This document shows, one piece after another, positions 1 to 10,204 of a stretch of DNA of 22,547 nt. Position 1 is the stretch's first letter, and every line of letters starts with the position of its first letter. Source of the DNA: Acanthaster planci (taxonomy: Eukaryota > Echinodermata > Asteroidea > Valvatida > Acanthasteridae); contig NW_019091509.1 of assembly GCF_001949145.1 (NCBI RefSeq), forward strand, positions 158,616 to 181,162, read 5' to 3'. The notes beneath the pieces were generated by a model, which worked only from the letters and a program-made list of their open reading frames with translations, was not told the DNA's origin and made no database searches. The position numbers were made by a program, and so were the translations under genes.

Positions 1-1384
1 AGTTGTTTTCAATGCTGTTAGTCTGTTGGGGTATAGTATTCTTCAAAGCATTGTCTAGTGCCCTCTTGCGATGGGTTACAAATTCTGAAAAATGAATTTT
101 GAATAGATGTCTGTGGTGAATCACCTGAAAATTGATATGGATGATAATCTTTACCTAATTAACACATGTCAAATTTGGGGCCGATGATGTCATCATACTG
201 GAAGTTACAACAAAAATTCCTTTCATTCTTCAAAATTCAGTACAAAAATCAACTGTAACAGATTAAGTGTAAATTGTCCATTAGATGATAGCTAAAACAT
301 TGGAGTCAGCTGCATGAAGTGCATGATTGGTGTACTTCTTTCACACAGATTAAGCGCCAACGACAAACCCCCTGTACAATATAAATTGCGAACTTGAAAA
401 TCCCATTCGCATACTGTGCATTGGCCACTAGCTTTGTGCATGGACACGCAATATCTGCCTGTAACATAGGCAGCACACAGTGCGTTGAGCAAATACCCGG
501 GAATTGGCTAATTTCCAAGCACATGGTGCTGAGAGCAGATTGCATCATATGGAACGCCAGATGGGACAAATGTTTAATATGTCAAATCTGCACTCTTCCG
601 AGATAACAATAATGTTTTGCATTGTATTTTGTGTTGTACATGTCTGATTGGGTTAAAACACTGCAGATAGTTAGAATGGGAAGGTTTATGAATGGGGATT
701 AACATCATATGATGACAATGTCATCAGCAGATGAGTCATGTGACATTATTTGTGCATCCTTCAAAGTATTAAGGAAGTGTTCTAGATGAAAATTTACTTT
801 ATGTAATAATGACGTTATCAGATGAAGAATCAAATTACAGTTTAAGGCCTATGTTTATCTTTCATAAACTCCTCATTTTAGAGTGACTTTAAAATTTTGC
901 AGTGTTGCACACATCAGTATGTATTATATTCATGGCTCAAGTGCTACGTAAGGTGTTGTGAGTACTCCTTTACAGTTCACCGAGGAACCAAGTACATTTG
1001 GAAACCACAGCCCTAACCTCTGGCCATATTGCTTTGTTCTCTAGTTGAAACTCACTGTTTTAACCTTTTCCTGTAGCTAAACCTTTGTAAACGCAAGTAC
1101 AGTCCCCCCCCCAAAAAATAGAATACTGCATCTGTTCCCGTATCATTTATTTAAATATGCCCTGTGGCTAAATATCCACTGCCTATTGTATATAATCGCC
1201 TTTGTGTAATAATGGTTCAGTAGAGACCTTACCTAGAGGTTTTACTGCAGTCAGTCCAACACACAGTATCACTTGACTTTGGTTAATCCCTTGACATTAC
1301 TTTGTCTAAGCTGTTAATTCATGAATGGGCAGAGGGTTTCAACTGACATTTGGTATTGCCAGTCCTTGAATAAATGATAGTGTA
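1..1384. other. Non-coding, nothing identified
   Basis: AT-rich sequence with no exon that passes both splice-site and frame tests. Short palindromic ATGATGTCATCAT-like words occur at 183-197 and 700-740, and a C9/A6 homopolymer pair occurs near 1105-1120. The continuation of the minus-strand gene may cross here unseen. Confidence 0.4.
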
Positions 1385-1900
1385 ACGGGGAAAAATGGCA
1401 CACTTCAAATAAGAATAAAAAATAACGAAGAAACTTGAAGAAAAAATACTTTCAAAAGGATCGAAAAAGGAGGAGTCGCAAGAAGTCTAAAAGAATAGGG
1501 ATGCAGAAGCAGAAACTTGATTCCAACAAAAACAAAATATTTTATTTCTTCTAAAAATATCCAAAAAAAGAAATTAACTGGAGAACTAAAAAAACAGGAC
1601 TGTCAAAAATCAGATTTAAAAATATTCATCCAAAGACATGAAAATCTAGTCAAAAGAATTGCAGAAGCAAAACTTAAAAAGTAGGAGAATTATGACAAAG
1701 ACCAAAATTAATTTTCGAAATTATACCAATCCTAGATCAAAGTAAACCCGCCCCAAAATCAAGGTAAGGCTTAACCAATCTAAAACAAGACCAATCCAAA
1801 CTAAAAGACTAAAAAAAAAAAAAAAGAACCAACAAAACCAACAAAACAACACAGCACCTAAGAAAAGTTACAGATCAATTCAACTCAAGCGTTAACTATC
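1385..1900. other. A-rich, strand-asymmetric tract
   Basis: About 500 bases with strong A excess on the plus strand and few T, including A-runs (a 15-base run near 1811-1825) and a half-repeat of AGAAT..GCAGAAGCA.AAACTT near 1491-1517 and 1658-1676. No reading frame of note survives. It abuts the Gypsy pol relic on its right and may be a decayed retroelement segment or an old A-rich satellite. It has no clear function. Confidence 0.5.
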
Positions 1901-1984
1901 AAGTCTACCGCAGGTCTGAGCTTTCAGGGCAGAACTTGACTGGTATCAAATATGTGTGTAACTTCACCGACTGCCAACCTGCAA

Positions 1985-2020
1985 GAACATCAGGTAATAG
2001 GGTGAGTAGCCAGTAGACTC
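1985..2020 (-). pseudogene. Gypsy pol fragment, end of integrase
   Basis: Immediately past n2023, in another frame, the minus strand reads ESTGYSPYYLMF. This is the signature near the end of the Gypsy integrase catalytic core (STG.SPYYLMFGR). In intact elements this lies far downstream of the RT start, so most of RT, all of RNase H and much of integrase are missing between 2020 and 2024. The following residues keep only a vague resemblance to the expected continuation. Confidence 0.65.
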
Positions 2021-2023
2021 CAN

Positions 2024-2111
2024 GTCGATATGGCTGCCTGAAGGGGGTCGGGTCTATGAGGGGAATCTCGTGTTGCACTGTGTGAATGAACCCCAAATCA
2101 TTTTGGTCCAC
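2024..2111 (-). pseudogene. Gypsy pol fragment, start of reverse transcriptase
   Basis: The minus-strand reading DQNDLGFIHTVQHEIPL followed by DPTPFRQPYR matches the conserved segment just before the RT palm in Ty3/Gypsy pol. There a DLG..xxV.HEI..D..PF.Q.YR pattern precedes the RRIPP motif. Directly upstream in the same frame, HEV is preceded by two stops (around 2112-2130), so the older part is decayed. The fragment ends at the ambiguous base n2023, where RRIPP should begin. It is a relic only. Whether it belongs to the same family as the LTRs in this window cannot be told. Confidence 0.65.
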
Positions 2112-2761
2112 TTCATGCTATTTCTAAAATACTTCTTTACTGCTACACTTGGGCATGAAAACAGTGCACATGAACAGCATTGGTTCTTCACTCGGAGGCA
2201 AGACTGAAGAGCAGACATCACGTCAGGGCATTTAGGTCCCTACCATTAGAAGAGTTACCAAGGACTTTTTAGTTCTCAGAACCACGTAAGTCACAATTTG
2301 TTACACTTGAGAAAAGTCCCCTTGGAGTCCATCTGCTGTAACCACATTTGTGTCTGTGTCCTCGTCATTCCTCATCCAACAATACCCATAGCCTGATAGT
2401 ACTGATTTTTTAAATTAAATTTGAGGCAGTGAATATTTAGCCATCAGTGACAATTTAAGTTAACAATTTGCCGGGCACATGAGCATTACTTTTTTTTTAC
2501 TTAAAATTCTAATCATGACAAATCTTAGGCTGGTTCTGTGCTCACAAAGTCATTGTGACTTTGTATTCAAAATTAAACCACAAAACCACAGACAGGAGAT
2601 TTTGTCTGAAAACCTGTTGATACTTTAGATGTTTCCACAATAAGATTTTGATAATTTAATGCAATGGAATGCTTAATTACAGATTTGCTCTTATACCGGC
2701 ATATATTCATAACAACGGATGCGCAGTGTATGTCTGGGAGCTTGGAAAAAAAATCACATGC
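2112..2761. other. Non-coding, weak retroelement traces
   Basis: Directly above the pol relic the minus strand shows only stop-ridden text that might be decayed pol. Nothing can be supported from about 2300 to 2760. Confidence 0.35.
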
Positions 2762-2834
2762 TTACTTAGTGGGACTAGAACCCATGACCTCTTGCTTGCT
2801 AATGAAGATGTCTTAACCACTCGACCACCAAGCT
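2762..2834 (-). repeat. tRNA-derived SINE head
   Basis: On the minus strand a polymerase III A box TGGTCGAGTGG (2827 down to 2817) and a B box GGTTCTAGTCC (2782 down to 2772) lie 45 bases apart start to start, as in a tRNA gene. GAGTGGTTAAGAC resembles a D loop and GGTCATGGG leads into the T arm. The acceptor-stem halves pair poorly and the anticodon arm is decayed, so it is not a working tRNA. Beyond the B box the sequence continues into AAGCATGTGATTTTTTTT, perhaps the start of the SINE body or an internal terminator. The SINE tail and a target duplication were not identified. Confidence 0.7.
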
Positions 2835-3564
2835 TGCCAGGGTTGGCTGGCCAGTTTGAGTCAAATGCGGCAATGCGTACCGCAAACTTTTTCTCCCTGT
2901 TGCAAAGTATATCTTGAAATCAATATGACTGAAGATCTGATAACAATACCAACGTGACACTGAATAATCAAGGAACATTGAAATATTGCAACCCCAGTGT
3001 ACGATTCAGTGGTCTTGAGAATAGTGCAGTCCCCCAAAATACCTGCATTAATCCTTATCATCTGACTGGTGGATCAATCTTCACATGCCCCTTGAATTAT
3101 TCATTCTATTCCATTGTACCTGTTGAATAGAACTTCAATTCACTTAACTGGTTCCAACACCCATATTATATGAAATGAAACATCCCATCTGTCACTGAAT
3201 GGAGTTATGTTTACCACAGCAATAAACATTCATTATTCATATGCACACATTTTAAACATTCACTAGTTGTATGATAACTACAGACATGCACTTTATATGA
3301 CACAGATAAAACATGTATTTTTATACAATGGACACATTGCCACTGTAGACTGATAAAATATTACACTATAAGATATAATATAACAAATCAAGTTAATCAG
3401 GGTGATCCAATGATCCAAGGGACAATGAACATTAGTTGACTGGTTGGTAATTGAGATGACTCTTATGGGTTGACAAAGCTGAACAATAATTCAAGGGTGC
3501 TTAAATATGTTTGAATAGAAAATAATATTTTCTGAAATATTAACATGGCTACTTCATTTCTTAC
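2835..3564. other. Non-coding, probable intron
   Basis: AT-rich with many ATTCAT/TTATAT words. A minus-strand GCAG/GTATTT donor-like site at about 3040 has no open exon with the phase needed after the exon at 3565-3680. Confidence 0.35.
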
Positions 3565-3680
3565 CTCTGCATGTTCTGTCGCACTCCACAAGAGCTGGAG
3601 TCACTTGAATGTTGATCAGATGTCATTTGAATTCCACTCTCTGATGACCTCAAGCTGTCTGATTTCACAGTGTGAATATT
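3565..3680 (-). CDS. Exon 6: Ser/His-rich segment, exact 5' edge uncertain
   Basis: The donor is CAGAG followed by GTAAGAAATG, close to consensus. Two acceptors give the phase 0 needed by the previous exon. One is CTTATCTAGCCCAG with the exon starting at 3680 (116 bases, 38 codons plus AG). The other is ATGATCTGTGTCAG with the exon starting at 3695 (131 bases). The reading is open past both. The peptide begins NIHTVKSDSLRSSESG, runs through QMTSDQHSSDSSS and ends near GVRQNMQ. It is Ser-rich, polar and probably disordered. The next exon should begin with one base and was not found between here and the left edge, so the gene may continue outside the window. Confidence 0.65.
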
Positions 3681-5176
3681 CTGGGCTAGATAAGTCTGAC
3701 ACAGATCATGGAAATGTGCTTCAGATGAAGGCAGACTTTCATGCACAAAAATTGTTACTAAACAATTGATAGTGGTTTTTGAAATCCAAACTTTGCCGAC
3801 TTCTGGTGTGCACACATGGTTCTATGCTCATAATTCTAATTATATTGTCTGTTTCCTGGAAAACCTGTAGTCATTTCATAACTGGAACACTGACACATTA
3901 ACACTAATAATGTGGAAGCTCATGGCTATATCAACATTACAGACAGTACACGAACAATCCAGCATGCCATATGGAATGCAAACCAGTTAATCCATTTGCG
4001 ACCCACTCTGCAAAAAAGGGTAATAAGTCGCGCAATTCCAAAATATGTTATAATGGCCTGTTCTATTTGGAGAGGGCAAAATGTCTTCAAAAATGTGATT
4101 TTGTGTTTTTTCCTCTGCTAGCTTGTATAACATTTATGTTTTCAGAATTTGTGACTACAGACATGAATACTGAAGAATAAAGATGAAAAATTGATCATTC
4201 AGTGGGAAATGCTACATAGTGTTGTGTTTCCAAGTGCTACACTTTCTGAGCTTTTCCTCAAAAAGTGCTTTTATTGAATCGGAAAATGTGGATATACAAA
4301 TGTCAAAATATCTCTGGAACGCAGTGCACAAGGGTCATTCATAAATCAAATTGTAGCTTTTGATGTTCTCAATCCGGCCATATCAAAAATTGATAACCTG
4401 AATCTTGCAACTTATTACCCATTTCTCTAGAGCCGGTCACATTTTTTCATGAACTTTGATACATTTTGTATTGGCTACTGAAGATGGGCAGATATCAGGA
4501 AGACAAATTCAGATGTGGATTTCACATGTATAATACAAACAAAACCCAAATTGTCAATTTGTGCCATGAAAAAGAATACTTATTAAACCTCCTCCACTAG
4601 ACACAATAGAGTTGTGTGCATAGAGCAAAAGGCGCACAATTAATTTATGTACTAGGTAGGCATGTGCATATACATGTTTCTGACCATGTTTTCATATCAA
4701 TCTGAAAGTGTAGATATTTTATGCATATGAATAGCTTCCCTGGAATCTGAGGATGGCTCACAGTGGTGTAACTGTGTCCGGGAACCACCCGGGGTACACA
4801 CATTTTTTTTCAGAGGGCACCAAAAGACAACAAGCTGCAGCAGAGGTTGTTCGTGGATTTCAACTGGGGGGGAGGCACAGGTGATTCTAATTTCAAAGAA
4901 ATTAATATTACATTCAAGCTGAAAGTAACAAGCTTTCTTCCAGGGCCAAATGAATGCCAAGAGACCTGTTATTTTTTTTTAAAGTGAACTACATTTACAT
5001 TTGCAGTCTGTAACAAAATATTTGATGACATAGACCTGTTGTTATGTAAATGACTTATCATTACTTCCAAATCAGAAACTAAATGGCACACTCTTCTGGC
5101 CATGTGTTTAGTATAAACTTATTCTACAGAACCTGGACACATATTTCAAGGTTACAACACACATTTCAAAATATAC
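3681..5176 (-). other. Intron between exons 5 and 6
   Basis: 1496 bases (if exon 6 starts at 3680). It is mostly featureless AT-rich DNA, with one possible decayed transposon end at about 4756-4890. Confidence 0.55.
4756..4890. repeat. Possible decayed transposable-element fragment
   Basis: A GC-richer island reading CAGTGGTGTAACTGTGTCCG, then a CCACCCGGGG block, GAGGGCACCAAAAGA, and a G-run with GAGGCACAG. Text of the form CAGTGGCGTAAC...GGGCGCC is a recurrent interspersed repeat start in invertebrate and fish genomes as I recall it. No terminal repeat or target duplication could be set. Confidence 0.3.
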
Positions 5177-5235
5177 CTTCTGATCCAATGCAGTGATCCT
5201 CTGCCCCATTTTTTCTTTGTTGATTTGTTTCACTC
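5177..5235 (-). CDS. Exon 5: short Lys/Gln-rich helical exon
   Basis: The acceptor is a long pure pyrimidine tract (TTTTCTTCTTCTTTTTCCAG), the strongest in the window, and the donor is GTATATTTTG. The exon has 59 bases: two bases plus 19 codons, ending in phase 0. The peptide is VKQINKEKMGQRITALDQK, rich in Lys, Gln and Ile/Leu at roughly heptad spacing. It continues the helical end of the previous exon (INVLK then G then VKQINK), so the two may form one short coiled coil. It is separated from the previous exon by 9.3 kb of repeat-laden intron. Another small exon with compatible phase could lie in that intron unseen. Confidence 0.75.
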
Positions 5236-6709
5236 CTGGAAAAAGAAGAAGAAAACAAGATGCTGGTTGATGAATAAACATGATTCTCAATTGATTTTTT
5301 TGTCACCATCACTTGCATACATGCACAAGAAAATTCTACAACTTTCAGTAACTATCTGGCTGCCTTGTTCATCGTGACACAATTAAACAGCTTTGCTTTT
5401 ATAAGTTAGCACGATCATCTTGTAAACTGGTGTGAACTAATAACCCTCATCCACAGGATGTATGCTGGTTCAGACAGTGTTACGTCCGGTACCATGCTTA
5501 GAGATTGCCAACTGCCATTGCTAAATGGCTTCAGAAAAGTTTGTATACAGTACAAACAGTAGATTTTTTCAAACTTTCTTCAAACCCTACTCAACCATCA
5601 ACCAGCATGATGTTCTGAAGATCTAACTGATGACAATAACAAGAGTAGTGTCACTTCCAATGTTAAATTTGGGGACTGTACCTCCAAACACATCAGGGAA
5701 GTGGGGAAGAAGAGAGGCAGAACTTCACTGAGCAGTTACTGAGTCTGACCTAAATCAACCATCTCTGAGTATACAAAGGCCTCCTTAGGACACCTCAACT
5801 GGAAAAGTATGTTCACCGGTAAACATACTTCTGTCAGGTGGAGTGTATCACCCATGAAATTTAAACATGGCCAAGATTTGTACGGTGATCTTTCTGGCTT
5901 GTGATCAAAGTGACACTGGCGCAAAAATGTCAGGCTAAAAAAAGTAACCCTTCAGTAAGTGACACTTCTGGTGCAACTTTCTGGTAAGTATTGGTGACCA
6001 AAACCCACCGAAAGTTATTAGTAGTTCCCAGTAAACAAATGTTCTTGCTATATTGGAGAGGTTCAGCATCTGAACATCAATGTGTATGTAAATGTCAATG
6101 CTACTGGCAGGGCAAAAAATATATTGGGCAGGGCAAAAATCCAAAATTAATTTACATCTCCCTGGCGCAAATCCATCTTTGAAATAGAGGTATTTCTAAT
6201 TGAGGCAATTTTTAAACACCACTGTTACAGCATATGATTCCATAATAGTGAACCAGAACTAGCTGTAAAATCAGCAGATAATGGTGCACCATACGGAAAG
6301 CTACTTTTCTGCCTAATAGTCTCCTGCTAACTTGGCCTCCGAATAAATAGACTGAATGTTTGTCCAAGTCAGGGACATTTTTAACTTATGAAGCCATCAT
6401 TCCCCATACTGCCATAATGAGATAATATTATGGAAACTAAGCACAGCCAGAAAAGTTTAACAAGCCCCAATTGCTTAGAATTTAGAAGAGGAAGGAGGGC
6501 ACTGTTATTGTTCAGCTGCCATTACTTTTTCTTAAATTCTGTGTTGCCCAAATCTGTAAATAGCTCCTTTCATGTAAGCTTTTCACCAATTTTGTATTTC
6601 ACAGCTTACATATTATGCATGAAACTTTTTTTTCATGACATGCGTTTAGTGTTTTGTCCACTGTTTGGGCCATATGTGGAGATCATCTGCAATCTGTGAC
6701 CATTATACA

Positions 6710-7096
6710 TCATTAGTTCCACCAGTATTCCCTTATACACACATGCATGTTATTTTTACACACTGTGTACTTAATAGCCCACAGCAAGTATGCAACGAAC
6801 CATATCCCATTACAAGCATTGAGAGCAGTTGAACTATGCTGCAGCATACATGCTCTTGAACCACAAAGTCCGTAGCACATTTCCAACTTAATAATTTTCC
6901 CCCCAAATTTTTCCCGGTGTTGATCCTAGTTTCAATCAAAAAAATTTTATCAGTACTTTGGACTAACAAAGACCCCCCCACCCATATGCCAAAAATCTGT
7001 GTCCGGTTACAGTACAGCAAGGTCAAATCACCTTTTCTCACTTACAGTTTTAACCCATAACTGTGTGGGGATTTCCTGGCAATCTAGGGACTAAGT
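6710..7096 (+). repeat. Old LTR copy, 5' part, upstream of the LINE
   Basis: This stretch aligns to the first third to half of the LTR at 19475-20398, in opposite orientation. Shared words include CCCACAGCAAGT, CTATGCTGCA, CTTGAACC, CACATTTCCAACTTA versus CACACTTCCAACTTAG, GATCCTA.TTTCA, CAGTTTTA.CC and GA.TTTCCT.GCAATC-like text just before the LINE. Mismatches and small gaps are common, so the two copies separated long ago. The left edge is blurred: the TGTTACG terminus of the other copy corresponds to about TCATTAG here. It ends at 7096 where the LINE begins, and continues at 9582. Confidence 0.8.
7092..7096 (+). repeat. Target-site duplication of the LINE, left copy
   Basis: TAAGT, matching 9582-9586. 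It is a single copy in the undisrupted LTR at 19475-20398, where the uninterrupted text reads ACTAAGTGTTGTACAC. This fixes the LINE insertion point. Confidence 0.8.
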
Positions 7097-8142
7097 TCAT
7101 GTCAAAATCATCCGATTTTGTGATAGTCAGAGACTTTAATATTCACATGGATCAAACTCAAGCACATGATATGATTTGTTTTATTAATTTTCTTGAGTCT
7201 TGCAATTTGATTCAACGTGTATCATCCCCAACCCATATTAAAGGTCATGTTTTAGATCTTCTTATTTCTCCTCCATCTATGGACATTATCAAATCTGTAC
7301 ATGTTTTTGATCCTGCTATTTCTGATCATTCACTGATAACGTGTTCTTTAGAAATCAGTAAGCCTTTGAGACCGCAGAGATCTGTGGCATTCAGGAGGAT
7401 TAAAAACGTAGACTGTGAACATTTTCGTCGAGACATTCGTTGTTCTGGACTTTCAACCTATTTGGATGATACTTCATTACCCGACCCCAACGCATTTGTA
7501 GCTTTTGACAATTTGCAATTAAGGTTGGTTCTTGACAAGCATGCTCCTGTTCAATCAAAAGTTCTCACTATACGGTCGAATACACCATGGCTTACTGAGA
7601 CCATTAGGAAGGAGAAAATTAAGCGTAAAAAAAAAGAAAAACAGAACCACTGGCGAAGTACTCGACTCACTGTTGACCGGGAGATATATAAAATGCAATG
7701 TAATCACGTTGTGAAGATGATCAAGGATGCGAAAGTGCATTATTATCAAAGCTTAATCCATGAGAGCAGGGGGAACTGTAACCATATTTTTCGTGTGATT
7801 GATAATTTGTTATGCCGTAAGTCAGTTCCTACATTTCCTACTCATAAGTCTGAAGTCGAGTTGGCAAATCGATTCGTTAATTTCTTTCAAGATAAGATCA
7901 GCAACTTACGACATATGAGTAGTGTGGGTCAAGGAGATTTTGATATTCCAGATCCAACCCTTCCTGAAGGATGTAAGCTTAATTTAGGATCCACCACTTG
8001 TGCACAGATCCAGCAAATCATACGCAAGTGTTCTCCAAAGACTTGCGGTGCTGACCCAATACCGACTGCACTTTTAAAATGCTGTCTGCCGGAAATTTCC
8101 CCGATAATCACATCTCTTGTTAATTCTTCCATTAACCGTGCA
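7097..8142 (+). pseudogene. LINE endonuclease C-terminal half, linker and start of RT
   Basis: The first open block of the LINE, in frame with position 7099. Endonuclease: the strand normally carrying GDFN reads RDFNIHMD at about residues 10-17, so the Gly is replaced but Asp and Asn remain. The catalytic SDH motif is intact in AISDHSLITC. The upstream catalytic Glu region is absent because of truncation. A Lys/Arg-rich linker follows (KIKRKKKEKQ). The N-terminal RT segment then appears with KTCGADPIPTALLK, a known landmark before RT motif 1 in this group. Near 8140-8147 the frame shifts by loss of one base, after SSINRA. Reading on in the old frame gives unrelated residues up to 8298. Confidence 0.88.
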
Positions 8143-9017
8143 TTTTCCCAAATGATTTTAAGATGTCTACTGTCACTCCCATTCAAAAATCTCACAACCT
8201 CAAGGCGGATCAAGCCGAGCTGCTTAAGAATTATCGGCCAGTTGCTAATTTACCATTTGTCTCTAAGGTTCTTCAGAAGGTGGTTGCGCAACAACTGACT
8301 AATCATATGACTAGGTTTATGTTACATGAACCTTTTCAATCGGCATATAAGCGCCACCATGGGACGGAAACAGCTCTCACCCGCATTTAAAATGACATTT
8401 GGAAAAATATGGATGAGGGTAAAGTTTCCATTCTGGCTTTTCTTGATCTAAGTGCCGCTTTGGATACACTTGATCATGACATTTTGCTTCATCGATTAAA
8501 GACACATGTTGGAGTCTCACAAAATACCTTTGACTGGTTTTCTTCTTACCTTAGAGACTGTTTACAAAGAGTTCAGATTCGGTCTTTATCGCCTGATGGT
8601 CGAAGTAGATCGGATGTCGGAACCATGAGTGACGCCTATACACTTAAGTACGGTGTCCCCCAGGGCTCTGCATTCGGACCACTTTTATTCAATGTGTTTA
8701 TGTTGCCATTTACGAATGTTATTAGGCATAATGGATTGAGTTGTCATTTTTATGCAGATGACACTCAGTTGTATTTGTCAGCACAGCCAACTGCCAGTGA
8801 CATACAGAAACAAGTGTCAGTTTTAGAAAAATACTGTGACGACATCAGATGTTGGATGGCGATTAATTTTTTGAAGCTAAATGATGATAAAATCAATCTG
8901 CTTATCATTGGATTGCATATGTCGTTGAGCAGAATTCCTAGGACTGTTGTGAATATTGGTAATCACAATATTACCGCACTCTCTAAAGTGAAGAGTCTGG
9001 GTGTGATTACAACAAAA
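8142..9017 (+). pseudogene. LINE reverse transcriptase core with one in-frame stop
   Basis: The frame here is +3 relative to position 1. It opens with FPNDFKMSTVTPI and LKNYRPVANLPF, standard RT landmarks. It then runs through the EPFQSAYKRHHGTETAL block, motif A (LDLSAALDTLDHD, where the usual Phe is Leu), the GVPQGSAFGPLLFNVF block and the catalytic motif C FYADDTQLY. Both metal-binding Asp of motif C are present. A TAA at 8388-8390 interrupts the frame just before NDIWKNMDEGK, and the reading resumes in the same frame, so it is a point nonsense change. At about 9011-9020 the frame is lost again, after KSLGVI. This domain synthesises element DNA at the nicked target in intact copies; here it cannot be made as one protein. 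Confidence 0.9.
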
Positions 9018-9422
9018 TGAATATGCAATCCCACATCAAGAATGTCTCTTGCACTGCAATGTATCACCTATACAATATAAGCAAAATTAAGCGTTATTTG
9101 GGTCAGTCAGCCACGGAGCAGATTATTCATGCACTTGTTACGTCTCGCATTGACTACTGTAACTCTGTTTTAATTGGTCTATCGGTCTCAGCCCTTGCTC
9201 CTTCGCAGAGAGTCCAGAATGCTGCAGCAAGACTACTCACTAATGGCAAGAAATTTGACAACGTTACTCCTGCGCTGATGCAATTACATTGGTTGCCAGT
9301 AAATACAGGGTGATTTTTAAAGTGTGTCTCCTGATATTTAAATGTCTTCACGACAGTGCTCCAAGAAGACCGGGCTGAAGACGCACCATTTTAAACAAGC
9401 ATTTTTAGTTTCTCAGTATTGA
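9014..9422 (+). pseudogene. LINE C-terminal thumb region, frameshifted and internally deleted
   Basis: The first block (9017-9300) reads NMQSHIKNVSC, SRIDYCNSVLIGL and RVQNAAARLLT, followed by LHWLPV. These are recurrent landmarks after the RT palm in CR1/L2-type elements. One base is lost near 9299-9301. The reading continues as KYRVIFKVCLLIFKCLHD and SAP in another frame to about 9363. It then jumps directly to KTGLKTHHFKQAF (9366 on, a third frame), ending at TGA 9420-9422. In intact relatives a stretch of several dozen residues lies between the CLH..AP block and the terminal LKTHLF-like block, so an internal deletion is placed at 9361-9368. The deletion size is an estimate from family structure, not measured. 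Confidence 0.82.
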
Positions 9423-9581
9423 GTTTAACTATGGTACATGTAGGTTTTATTTATTTCTTATTTATTTGTTCATTAATTTAGTTATGTAATTTCTTCATTC
9501 ACACTTATTCTGCTGTACAGCACCTGGGAGCAGCTTGATGGGCACTTTATAAATGTCATTTATTATCATTAGTATTATCAT

Positions 9582-9586
9582 TAAGT
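9582..9586 (+). repeat. Target-site duplication of the LINE, right copy
   Basis: TAAGT directly after the TTATCATTA-type tail of the LINE. It pairs with 7092-7096. Confidence 0.8.
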
Positions 9587-9745
9587 GTTATACACAATGT
9601 CTCAAGAAAGGCTCCCCCTTTTCCTTTCCCACATTGACCAAGTCACTCATACAGTGTACCCACAAACAACCTCTCACCATCTTTCTGAACTTTATTGCTC
9701 TCCAGAAAGTCAGTGAGATCAAAACGTACCTAAAATCCCCACAGA
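9582..9745 (+). repeat. Old LTR copy, part downstream of the LINE
   Basis: This continues the LTR begun at 6710. Compared with the copy at 19475-20398 it shares TAAGTGTT.TACACAA, GAGAAAGGCTC-like and TTTCCTTTCCC words, TTGACCAAGTC, CCCAC.AACA and GCTCTCCAGAAA, then AAAATCCCC near 9735. Similarity fades after about 9745. The TATA-box, R and U5 parts of the LTR are therefore missing or too decayed to see. The match begins exactly at the TAAGT duplicated by the LINE. Confidence 0.8.
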
Positions 9746-10204
9746 GATCAGAGTTTCATTCTGATAAAGCACTAGTTGTGTTTGTACATGAACAGATTGT
9801 TCAGTCAAACAGCATTTTTATAGAGGATAGTTCAGTAACAGCAACACTGTGGACTACAATCGGCGTGCATAGTGTAAGCTTTGTCAGGTTAATTGTTCAT
9901 AATTCAAATCACACGTAGTGTAAACAGTCTTTAATGTAGTGAACTGTCTCAGTAATCCGTCCATATCACTCAGACATCTCCATGCACATTTCGTGAATCT
10001 TCAGTGGTTAATTTTACTGACACCTCTGTCATCGTAAATGTTTGCATGCATAAATGGTTAGTATATTGAACTTCTTGGGAAAGGAGTGAATAGGAAGAGT
10101 AAATTACATATGTGCTGTAACAAATTATACACGATTACGTGTTTGAATAAAGCAGCAGACGATTCCCTGGTGTGGTGCGCTTTTACATGTACACCACATC
10201 TTGG

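Larger units (their letters stand above)
7097..9581 (+). mobile_element. 5'-truncated CR1/L2-like LINE, broken copy
   Basis: This is a non-LTR retrotransposon copy of about 2.5 kb. It starts abruptly inside the endonuclease, so the 5' end and the N-terminal half of the endonuclease are missing, as is common after incomplete reverse transcription. It keeps endonuclease C-terminal motifs, the reverse transcriptase core with GVPQGSAFGPLLF and FYADDTQLY, and a 3' untranslated tail. The tail ends in a GGGCACTTTATAAATGTCATT segment and short TTATCATTA-type repeats rather than poly(A), as in the CR1/L2 group. TAAGT flanks it at 7092-7096 and 9582-9586. The bases outside the two junctions read as one LTR continuous with the copy at 19475-20398. 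The coding region has an in-frame stop, several frameshifts and a C-terminal deletion, so it is dead. Confidence 0.92.

Noticed and set aside
2669-2917. Plus-strand frame of 82 codons
   Set aside because: It overlaps the SINE head antisense. Phrases such as SGTRTHDLLLANED are the usual translation of a tRNA-like sequence.
7044-7096. Start of the LINE reading frame at 7063 taken as a real protein start
   Set aside because: The bases before 7097 belong to the LTR, so the ATG at 7063 is accidental and the LINE frame is truncated.
9553-9918. Plus-strand frame of 121 codons after the LINE
   Set aside because: It starts in the LINE tail and runs across the LTR remnant, so it is a chance frame.
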